The notes under the pieces: generated by a model
Database searches by the model: none
What the model was told of the DNA's origin: nothing
What the model saw: only the letters and a program-made list of their open reading frames with translations
Shown here: one piece after another, positions 44,013 to 50,597 of the stretch
Numbering within the stretch: the first letter of the stretch is position 1
Layout of the letters: each line of letters starts with the position of its first letter
Origin: Paenibacillus periandrae
GTDB lineage: Bacteria; Bacillota; Bacilli; Paenibacillales; NBRC-103111
DNA: 64,000 nt
Assembly (NCBI RefSeq): GCF_022458865.1
Contig: NZ_JAJNMU010000002.1
Span: 457,853-521,852, forward strand
Direction: 5' to 3'
Program-made: the position numbers and the translations under genes

Positions 44013-45401
44013 TTAGCTCCAGAGACGATCGTTGGACCACGAATGGTTCCATTCGTCCGTCGATTCCCATAAACCCGGAATATTCGCATGCAAATGCTCG
44101 GCGATTACCTCGTCATTTAAGGAATCAATGCCAAGTCCCGGCGCATCCGGTACGGTTATAAAGCCATTTTGTATTAACGGTTTGGGCAGTGAACGCCCAA
44201 TCACGATATCGTCCCACCAGGATACATGATCGGAATGAAATTCAAGCGCAAGGAAGTTTTCCGTAGCTGCTGCACAATGAACGGCGGCCAAGCATGCAAT
44301 CGGGCTTTCAGCCATATGAATGGCCATCGCTACAGCATAATCCTGCGCCATATCGCCGATTTTTTTCGTTTCCAGTATACCGCCAGAAGTCAGAAGATCC
44401 GGATGTATCACCGCAACTCCGCCGGATTCCAGCAGCGGTTTAAAATTTTCCTTCAAATAGATATCTTCCCCGGTACAAATCGGTGTCGTGACCGCTCTCG
44501 CCAGTCTGGCATATAAATCCGTGTATTGCCATGGAATCATATCCTCCATCCAGGCCAAATTATATTTATCGATCCGACGCCCCAGTTTAATACAGTCCTC
44601 CACGCCGATATGACCAAAGTGGTCAATCGCAAGCGGTACCTCATAGCCGATGACTGAACGTACGTCGCTCACATACTGCTCCAGCATATCGAGCCCTTTT
44701 TCAGTCACATGAATGCCGGTAAAAGGATGCGCAACATTGTAGGCGTCATACATTCGGTTGCGGGCGTGGAGTATTTCCATTTCCGTCATTTCGGTATTTT
44801 TTCGATTAGCCCATACGTCCGACAGCTTTTTCATATCTTCAAAAAAGCCCAAAGGTGCGCTTAAGGTGCCCGGCTCCTGGATGATTTGATTAATACCCAG
44901 ATCCATTTTCAAAAACGTATAGCCTTTTTCCATCCGTAATTTCAGCGCTTGCCCCATTGTCAGTCCGGTATCTCTGCCTTGCACATCAGTGTCGCAATAC
45001 ATCCGGATTTTATCGCGGAACTTGCCCCCCAGCATTTGATAAATCGGGATACCGTACGCTTTTCCTGCCAAATCCCAGAGTGCGATTTCGATACCGCTCA
45101 CCCCTCCGCCTTGACGGGAATGACCTCCGAATTGCTTGATACGACGAAACAGCTTGTCAATCTGGCATGGATTTTCACCAAGCAAACGAGATTTCAACAG
45201 CAATGCATAGTTCTTGTCGGCCGCATCCCTCACTTCGCCATAACCGATTAATCCTTGATTGGTGTATACCTGAATTAAACTGCAGTGCATCGGGGAACCC
45301 TCGATATCGGCAAATCGAATATCGGTGATTTTTAATTCAGAAGGAATCGAATACGTATTGACATAAGCGGTTGTGCTCTCATAGGTTTCTTTGGCTAGCA
45401 T
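44013..45401 (-). CDS. Enolase-superfamily sugar-acid dehydratase (mandelate racemase/muconate-lactonizing family)
   Basis: A 462-residue enzyme. The N-terminal capping domain (ITDIRFADIEG, GLIGYGEVRDA, GGVSGIEIALWDLAGKAYG) is followed by a barrel with the three metal ligands in LAIDHFG (Asp), AWMEDMIPW (Glu) and CTGEDIY (Glu), and a candidate base histidine in AIHMAESP. The chain ends with PDAPGLGID. It should abstract the proton next to a carboxylate and lose water from an aldonate or aldarate. About 65 extra residues lie between FLKMDLG and GLDMLEQY, as in RspA/ManD-like members. ATG 45401 follows AAGGAG. It is convergent with the UxuA-like gene. Confidence 0.85.
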   Translation of the reverse strand: MLAKETYESTTAYVNTYSIPSELKITDIRFADIEGSPMHCSLIQVYTNQGLIGYGEVRDAADKNYALLLKSRLLGENPCQIDKLFRRIKQFGGHSRQGGGVSGIEIALWDLAGKAYGIPIYQMLGGKFRDKIRMYCDTDVQGRDTGLTMGQALKLRMEKGYTFLKMDLGINQIIQEPGTLSAPLGFFEDMKKLSDVWANRKNTEMTEMEILHARNRMYDAYNVAHPFTGIHVTEKGLDMLEQYVSDVRSVIGYEVPLAIDHFGHIGVEDCIKLGRRIDKYNLAWMEDMIPWQYTDLYARLARAVTTPICTGEDIYLKENFKPLLESGGVAVIHPDLLTSGGILETKKIGDMAQDYAVAMAIHMAESPIACLAAVHCAAATENFLALEFHSDHVSWWDDIVIGRSLPKPLIQNGFITVPDAPGLGIDSLNDEVIAEHLHANIPGLWESTDEWNHSWSNDRLWS

Positions 45402-45473
45402 GGCTATCAGCTCCTTTCCCTCATTATATAAAGGGTGCTGACCAATTGGCATGCTGTAAAATTATCATTTTGT

Positions 45474-45501
45474 TTGTTTTTTTAGATCTTTTTCTTATAA
45501 T
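45474..45501 (+). promoter_or_regulatory. Promoter of the aldose-epimerase-like gene
   Basis: TTGTTT (45474-45479), 16-base spacer, TATAAT (45496-45501), in the gap between the divergent enolase-family gene and the epimerase gene. Confidence 0.6.
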
Positions 45502-45540
45502 GGGTATAGGCTATTATTCTTATCATTTCAGGAGGAAAAT

Positions 45541-46551
45541 ATGAACAATCAAGCACAGGCTCATGAAGGCAAGTATCAAGAAGAACCGGCTGTATGGCTG
45601 CGCGCAGCGAACTATGAAGCTGCTGTTTTGCCGGGTGTGGGCGCCAATCTGATTGCCTTTCGCGATACAGCCAACCAGTACCGCTTCCTGCACGAACCGG
45701 AGCTCAACGAGATGGAAGCCTTCAAAGCCAATCCGATCATTCACGGCATCCCGGTACTGTTTCCACCGAATCGTTATGAAGACGGCGACTTTCATTGGAA
45801 TGGCAGCGTATATCGTTTTCCTGTCAATGAATCGAAGACTGGCAATCATCTTCACGGCTTTGTTCATAATATTCCATGGAAAGTGGATGGTTTTGGGGCT
45901 GATGAAGCACAGAGCTGGGTAACCTTAAGCCTGACGGTAGCAGAGGGGCATTCTGTATATACATATATCCCGCATGCGTTTACGATTCAGCTTCGTTATT
46001 CCTTAAGCAGCGATGGATTATCGCAGCACGTGCTAATTAGGAATGACGGCGACACGCCGATGCCTCGTCTGCTTGCCTTCCATACCTCGATCAATGCACC
46101 ATTCGCTTCAGATAGCTTGGCATCCGATTATCGCTTCAATATGACGATCGGTGAACGCTGGGAGCTGGATCAACGGATGCTGCCGACCGGTCAGTTTCAA
46201 GCGCTTACAGTTGATGAAGAAAACATGAAGGCCGGCGGGCTGTCCCCATTCTTTGAATCGATGGATAATCATTATACAGCTGTTCCGCAAAATGGAAGAA
46301 ACCGAATGGAGCTTACCGATGCGCGCAATAAGCTGACTCTGGTCTATGATGTCGGTACCAGCTACAAGCAGTGGATGATTTGGAACAACGGAGCGACGGA
46401 AGGCTTCTTTTGTCCAGAGCCGCAAATCAATCTGGTGAACGCGCCAAATATCAAGCAGGAGCTCGACAAGGAGCTGATCGGATTGTTCGGTTTGGAGCCA
46501 GGCGAGATCTGGGAAGAAACCAGCAGACTGTATGTAAAAAAAGCTGAATAG
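45541..46551 (+). CDS. Aldose 1-epimerase-like protein
   Basis: A 336-residue galactose-mutarotase-fold protein. Seen are GANLIAFRD, GIPVLFPPNRYEDGDFHWNG, the histidine in NHLHGFVHN near residue 102 (family catalytic His), PHAFTIQLRYSLS near 145 and the C-terminal glutamate region around FFCPEPQINLVNAPN near 285. It would speed the interconversion of alpha and beta anomers, or act on a hexose-phosphate. CAGGAGG is the binding site. It is divergent from the enolase-family gene and completes the catabolic region. Confidence 0.87.
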   Translation: MNNQAQAHEGKYQEEPAVWLRAANYEAAVLPGVGANLIAFRDTANQYRFLHEPELNEMEAFKANPIIHGIPVLFPPNRYEDGDFHWNGSVYRFPVNESKTGNHLHGFVHNIPWKVDGFGADEAQSWVTLSLTVAEGHSVYTYIPHAFTIQLRYSLSSDGLSQHVLIRNDGDTPMPRLLAFHTSINAPFASDSLASDYRFNMTIGERWELDQRMLPTGQFQALTVDEENMKAGGLSPFFESMDNHYTAVPQNGRNRMELTDARNKLTLVYDVGTSYKQWMIWNNGATEGFFCPEPQINLVNAPNIKQELDKELIGLFGLEPGEIWEETSRLYVKKAE

Positions 46552-46561
46552 TTGAAGAAAC

Positions 46562-46604
46562 GGAAGCCTCCAGATCGACTTTACTCGTCGATCTGGAGGC
46601 TTCC
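46562..46604. terminator. Strong 18-bp terminator between epimerase and TipAS genes
   Basis: Perfect 18-bp arms (46562-46579 and 46587-46604) with a seven-base loop, touching the stop codon of the convergent TipAS-domain gene. The T-tract is poor on both strands, but the stem is very stable. GGAAGCCTCC is shared with other terminators of the window. Confidence 0.75.
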
Positions 46605-47030
46605 TCAATTACCGGCTCCAAGTCTGTCACAATAAATATGCATCGCCTCTCTGAGAAATGCTGCCAGGCCTGATCCGTGCTTATCAATATTGGCAGTGAA
46701 ACGCTCATCCATTACGTACAAATCACCCAGTCCACGAAAAATTTCCGGTGTACAATCATAATAGTAATTTGTAATATGCTGTCTTAATTCCCCCACAGCT
46801 ACCTGCACCTCGAAGTCTTCCGGACCGCGATGCATAACTGCAACGATCCGGGTATAGATCTTGTCGTTCTCCTCTGTGATGCTCGCCCAATCCTCTTTTG
46901 TATAGCGATCTGTCCGCTTCTCAACCGCTTCAACTGCTGCATGACCATATCTTTGTCTCGCCTCAGCTGCATACTTCTTTTTGTGCTGCTCGATAGCACT
47001 TTGATCAAAGCCCTCAACTGAGATGATCAT
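46605..47030 (-). CDS. Standalone TipAS antibiotic-recognition domain protein
   Basis: A 141-residue protein made only of a TipAS domain, the drug-binding part of MerR-type TipA regulators: AAEARQRYGHAAVEAVEKRT, YTKEDWASI, then LRQHITNYYYDCTPEIFRGLGDLYVMDERFTANIDKHGSGLAAFLREAMHIYC. The MerR DNA-binding and dimerisation parts are missing. The ATG at 47028-47030 overlaps the -10 box of a MerR-type promoter, and no ribosome site precedes it. Streptomyces TipA also makes a short form that traps thiopeptides, so a free drug-sequestering protein is plausible; a deletion remnant is the alternative. Confidence 0.8.
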   Translation of the reverse strand: MIISVEGFDQSAIEQHKKKYAAEARQRYGHAAVEAVEKRTDRYTKEDWASITEENDKIYTRIVAVMHRGPEDFEVQVAVGELRQHITNYYYDCTPEIFRGLGDLYVMDERFTANIDKHGSGLAAFLREAMHIYCDRLGAGN

Positions 47031-47056
47031 AAGCTATCACGTTACGTTAGGGTCAA
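47026..47056 (-). promoter_or_regulatory. MerR-type promoter with 19-bp spacer
   Basis: Minus-strand TTGACC (47051-47056), a 19-base spacer beginning CTAACGTAACGT, and TATGAT (47026-47031). The over-long spacer with a dyad is the signature of promoters activated by MerR-family proteins. The -10 box contains the ATG of the TipAS gene. Confidence 0.7.
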
Positions 47057-47086
47057 TAGTAAAAATTGGCTGGTCGAATTACGTGC

Positions 47087-47166
47087 CAATTGGTTGTTTT
47101 CATCTATTCATTTCGTGGTAAAATAAGAAAATACACGTGATTATTGATCTTATCACCAACCAATTA
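47087..47166. repeat. Inverted repeat pair flanking the mocR promoter
   Basis: CAATTGGTTG (47087-47096) and CAACCAATTA (47157-47166) are inverted copies with one mismatch, 60 bases apart, on either side of a TAAAAT (47119-47124) possible -10 box. They are candidate sites for the MocR regulator itself. Confidence 0.45.
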
Positions 47167-47187
47167 ATCACCATTGGAGTGCTATCT

Positions 47188-48720
47188 ATGAATATTATTA
47201 TTTCACGAGAGCTATCCATACCGATTTATATGCAAATTACGCAGCAAATACGTGAAGCTATATTCAATGGCGAGCTGCCAGCCGGCTACCGTCTTCTACC
47301 CGAGCGAAAGCTGGCCGAGCAACTAGGTGTGAATCGCAGTACCGTATTGAACGCATACGTTGAATTGAAGTCGGAAGGTTTGATCGAATCCTTTGTTGGC
47401 AAAGGAACCGTCGTACTGCCCTTGAACTCTGCGGATGCACCTGCTGCCTCTACCCAGCTTCCCGGCTATAGTACGCCTCCGTGGCGGCAGTTATTCAGTG
47501 AACGATCGTTCTCGGCAGGTGACCCGTTAATTCGCGACCTGCTGTCTCTTTCCAAGCGCAATGACTCCATTTCCTTCAGTGTTGCGCTGCCAGACCCTGG
47601 GCCCAAACTGACGGTCAAGCTCAGAGAGCAGCTGCAATTGCTCATGCAGGAGAAAAGCGATTCGCTTTGGAAGCATACCGCCACGGAAGGTATTCATTCA
47701 CTGCGTGAGGCAATATGTATGTGGATGGAGAAGCGTGGGATTCACGCAACTGCCGAGGAAGTGCTCATACTGTCCGGCTCTCAGCAAGGTATTGATTTGC
47801 TTACCCGAGTATTCATTGATCCGGGTGATACCATTTTTGTTGAAGAACCCAGTTATTTCAGCGCTATGCAATCGTTTCGGTCAGCTGGAGCGAGATTAAT
47901 GGGAATACCTGCAGATACCGATGGACAGATGAGACTCGATATTCTGGAGTCCATGTTAGCCAAGTATCATCCGAAGCTGATCTATGTTCTGCCTACCTTC
48001 CAAAATCCATCGGGTTTGGTGATGAATCAGGAAGTCAGGGAAAGCCTGCTTGAGCTGGCTTATCGCTATAAGACGATTATCGTCGAGGATGACCCTTATT
48101 GTGATCTGCGTTATTCCGGTCGTCATGTTCCATCTATCCATGCCATGGACCGCCATGATCATGTCATCTATCTCAGTACCTTTTCCAAGCTTATCGGCTC
48201 TGGATTACGTATGGGGTGGCTCAGTGCTCCCAAGTCTGTTATTCGTCAACTGGCTATTGCCAAGCAAATGGCTGATCTGCATACGAGCACACTCTCGCAG
48301 TATCTGATGGAGAGATTGATTCGCAGCGGGCTGCTGGAGGAGCATCTGAATGATGTGCGAAATCGTTATCATCGGCGTAAACAGCTTATGGTCGCAGCGC
48401 TTCACAAATATGAGGTGCCGGGTATGAACTGGCAGGAGCCCGAAGGCGGCGTATTTATCTGGTGCCGAATGCCAGCCGGATTGAATGCCAATGAGTTGAT
48501 GCTTCGTGCAGCCGATCGTGGTGTTGATTACTTGCCTGGCAACCCGTTCTTTGCCCAAGTGCCGCAAACGGCCTATGTACGCCTTAACTTTTCATGTGCC
48601 GAGGAGGACTCGATCGATGAAGGCATTCGCCGATTTGTCTCAGCCGTGCACGATACGATGAATGCTCGTCGATATCATCAAACAGGCAACCGAACAGAAG
48701 GATTAGATCCTATTATTTAA
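47188..48720 (+). CDS. MocR-type regulator: GntR DNA-binding domain fused to aminotransferase
   Basis: A 510-residue fusion. Residues 1-75 are a GntR winged helix (IPIYMQITQQIREAIFNGELPAGYRLLPERKLAEQLGVNRSTVLNAYVELKSEGLI). Residues 120-500 are a fold-type-I aminotransferase, with SGSQQGIDL, PTFQNPSG, the Asp of VEDDPYCDLRY and the PLP-binding lysine in YLSTFSKLIGSGLRMGW. Such proteins use PLP as a sensor cofactor and control vitamin B6, GABA or amino-acid genes. GGAG precedes the ATG at 47188. It is followed by a plain aminotransferase gene, its likely target. Confidence 0.92.
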   Translation: MNIIISRELSIPIYMQITQQIREAIFNGELPAGYRLLPERKLAEQLGVNRSTVLNAYVELKSEGLIESFVGKGTVVLPLNSADAPAASTQLPGYSTPPWRQLFSERSFSAGDPLIRDLLSLSKRNDSISFSVALPDPGPKLTVKLREQLQLLMQEKSDSLWKHTATEGIHSLREAICMWMEKRGIHATAEEVLILSGSQQGIDLLTRVFIDPGDTIFVEEPSYFSAMQSFRSAGARLMGIPADTDGQMRLDILESMLAKYHPKLIYVLPTFQNPSGLVMNQEVRESLLELAYRYKTIIVEDDPYCDLRYSGRHVPSIHAMDRHDHVIYLSTFSKLIGSGLRMGWLSAPKSVIRQLAIAKQMADLHTSTLSQYLMERLIRSGLLEEHLNDVRNRYHRRKQLMVAALHKYEVPGMNWQEPEGGVFIWCRMPAGLNANELMLRAADRGVDYLPGNPFFAQVPQTAYVRLNFSCAEEDSIDEGIRRFVSAVHDTMNARRYHQTGNRTEGLDPII

Positions 48721-48745
48721 CACCTATTCCAAGGAGGATGGACCC

Positions 48746-49963
48746 ATGGCCTTTTCAAGATTCGCCAAACGTATGGACCAATTAAAAGCATCAGAAATCA
48801 GAGAGATATTAAAGCTGACAGAAAGACCTGAGGTCATTTCGTTTGCTGGTGGCCTTCCCGATCCTGAGCTGTTTCCTATTAGAGAGCTGCAGCAGATCGC
48901 CGTACAAGTATTGGAGGAGAACGGTAAAGAAGCGCTGCAATATGCGACCACAGAAGGCTATCGGCCTTTACGGGACAAAATCGCACTACGGATGAACCGT
49001 ACACTGGGTACGGCTTGGACGGCTGATAATATTCTCATTACAAGTGGCTCCCAGCAAGGAATTGATTTGGCAGGAAAAGCTTTCCTGGACGAAGGCGATG
49101 TCATCTTCTGTGAAAGCCCTTCTTATCTTGGAGCTATTCAGGCATTTCGTGCTTATGGTCCAGAATTCGTCGAGGTTCCCACCGATCACGAAGGCATGGA
49201 TATCGCCCAATTAAGGGAGCTTCTGCAGACTACACAGAAGGCCAAGCTTATTTACGTCATTCCGGACTTTCAAAATCCGACTGGACGGTCCTGGACACTA
49301 GCCAGAAGACAAGAACTCATCAAGCTTGCCAATGAATTCGATCTGGTTATTATTGAGGATAATCCATATGGAGAGCTTCGTTTTGAGGGCGAACCTATCC
49401 CTTCCCTGCAATCGTTGGATACCGAGGGTCGAGTTCTTCACTTGGGAACCTTCTCCAAAACCTTCTGCCCGGGCCTGCGCATGGGCTGGACGGCAGCTGA
49501 TTCCGCTATTATACCCAAATTAGTGCTGCTGAAGCAGGGAGCCGACCTTCAAGCGTCAACGATTAGCCAACGCCAGCTCGATGCCTATCTGGAAACGTAC
49601 GATCTGGGTGAACAAATCGTCAAAATTGTAGAGGTTTACCGCAAGCGTCGTGACACGATGATGGAAGCACTTCGTGGTGAAATGCCTGCCGATGTCCGTT
49701 TCAATATTCCTTCCGGCGGCTTATTCACTTGGCTAGAGCTGGCACCTGAGCTTAACGCTCGTGACTTGCTCGTACGCTGCCTGGATCACAATGTCGCATT
49801 CGTACCTGGAGGCAGCTTCTACCCGAATGGTGGCCATGAGAACACGCTTCGCCTCAATTATTCCAACATGACGGAGGATCGGATCATCGAGGGAATAGCA
49901 CGGCTTGGCAAAGTGCTGCGGGAATACACAGCAGAATTACAGGCAAGTCCTTTATCCATTTAA
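48746..49963 (+). CDS. PLP-dependent class I/II aminotransferase (2-aminoadipate/LysN-like)
   Basis: A 405-residue enzyme of the LysN/KAT-II subgroup: VISFAGGLPDPELFP near residue 30, YATTEGYRPLRDKIA, ITSGSQQGIDLAGK near 95, IPDFQNPTGRSW near 172, IIEDNPYGELRFEG near 200 and the PLP lysine in LGTFSKTFCPGLRMGW near 237. It transfers amino groups between 2-oxoglutarate and an aromatic, aminoadipate or branched-chain amino acid; the exact substrate is unknown. AAGGAGG lies before the ATG. The gap from mocR is 25 bases, so they form one operon. Confidence 0.92.
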   Translation: MAFSRFAKRMDQLKASEIREILKLTERPEVISFAGGLPDPELFPIRELQQIAVQVLEENGKEALQYATTEGYRPLRDKIALRMNRTLGTAWTADNILITSGSQQGIDLAGKAFLDEGDVIFCESPSYLGAIQAFRAYGPEFVEVPTDHEGMDIAQLRELLQTTQKAKLIYVIPDFQNPTGRSWTLARRQELIKLANEFDLVIIEDNPYGELRFEGEPIPSLQSLDTEGRVLHLGTFSKTFCPGLRMGWTAADSAIIPKLVLLKQGADLQASTISQRQLDAYLETYDLGEQIVKIVEVYRKRRDTMMEALRGEMPADVRFNIPSGGLFTWLELAPELNARDLLVRCLDHNVAFVPGGSFYPNGGHENTLRLNYSNMTEDRIIEGIARLGKVLREYTAELQASPLSI

Positions 49964-49970
49964 CAACGGT

Positions 49971-50021
49971 CTGCAGTGGGGCTTAGTCTCAGATTTTACT
50001 TTGAGACCAAGCCCTGTAGCA
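49971..50021. terminator. Hairpin after the aminotransferase gene
   Basis: GGGCTTAGTCTCA (49979-49991) / TGAGACCAAGCCC (50002-50014), one mismatch, extended by CTGC/GCAG. No T-run follows; it acts with the next hairpin. Confidence 0.55.
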
Positions 50022-50060
50022 GAACCCTATACAATCTAAAAGCAACATAATATTAAGATA

Positions 50061-50111
50061 AGAAAATAACCCTCCATCTCACATTAAAGTGATGATGGAG
50101 GGTTATTTTCT
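50061..50111. terminator. Bidirectional terminator between aminotransferase and tRNA
   Basis: Perfect 18-bp arms (50061-50078 and 50094-50111). The AGAAAATAA/TTATTTTCT ends supply a T-tract in both directions, so it can stop both the mocR operon and the tRNA transcript. A further hairpin AAACTGCTG/CAGCAGTTT follows at 50121-50141. Confidence 0.8.
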
Positions 50112-50160
50112 CACACTATGAAACTGCTGTTTCAGCAGTTTTATATGTATTATAAGATTA

Positions 50161-50233
50161 TAGGCCCGGTGGGACTCGAACCCACGACCAGATGATTAAG
50201 AGTCAACTGCTCTACCAACTGAGCTACGGACCT
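50161..50233 (-). tRNA. tRNA-Lys (anticodon CTT)
   Basis: A 73-base cloverleaf on the minus strand. Acceptor arms AGGTCCG/CGGGCCT pair with one G-T; the D arm is GCTC-AGTTGGTA-GAGC; the anticodon loop CTCTTAA places CTT at 34-36 (lysine, AAG codons); the T arm is GTGGG-TTCGAGT-CCCAC. Position 28/42 is a T-T mismatch in the anticodon stem. CCA is not encoded. It is a single tRNA gene, not in an rRNA or tRNA cluster. Confidence 0.9.
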
Positions 50234-50341
50234 GCAACGCTCACTTATAATAGCATATAGATTTATAAAATGCAAATCATATTTACAATTATTTAAAAAC
50301 AGCTTTTTTGTTTAATAATAACTATGAGGGAGGTGTTCAGC

Positions 50342-50524
50342 ATGAATGCAGAAATCAATCCGAACCAACCACCAGAGATTAATCCGAAACCCATTCCGGA
50401 TATAACACCGAAAACTCCACCCGAAATTAAACCGGATTTGATCCCGGAAATACCATCAACACCACAGCCAGCTCCTGAAATCAGTCCCAAAGTCATCCCG
50501 GAGATACCCGAGAAGCAGCAATAG
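50342..50524 (+). CDS. Tiny proline-rich repeat protein (60 aa)
   Basis: A 60-residue protein of low complexity, nearly one third proline, in which the unit P-[ED]-I-x-P is repeated about seven times with glutamate, lysine, asparagine and isoleucine. It has no signal peptide, cysteine or membrane segment and should be extended (polyproline-like). A strong GGGAGGTG lies six bases before the ATG, and a proper terminator follows seven bases after the stop, so it is a real, separately transcribed gene. I do not recognise a characterised family. Confidence 0.7.
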   Translation: MNAEINPNQPPEINPKPIPDITPKTPPEIKPDLIPEIPSTPQPAPEISPKVIPEIPEKQQ

Positions 50525-50532
50525 GAATTGCA

Positions 50533-50581
50533 GAGACAGTCCCTTGGCCAGATGAGTGACCTGAGGGACTGCCTCTTTTTC
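50533..50581 (+). terminator. Terminator of the proline-rich protein gene
   Basis: GAGACAGTCCCT (50533-50544) / AGGGACTGCCTC (50564-50575), one mismatch, followed by six T. It faces the end of the convergent binding-protein gene. Confidence 0.85.
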
Positions 50582-50597
50582 ACAGTCTTATCGAACC

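Noticed and set aside
36045..46551. Interpretation as a complete uronate (uxu/kdg) operon
   Set aside because: Uronate isomerase, fructuronate reductase, KdgK and KDPG aldolase are all absent; only a UxuA-like gene is present.
50121..50141. AAACTGCTG/CAGCAGTTT hairpin as tRNA attachment-site repeat
   Set aside because: It does not copy the tRNA 3' end, and no integrase or second copy is nearby; it is just a small hairpin.
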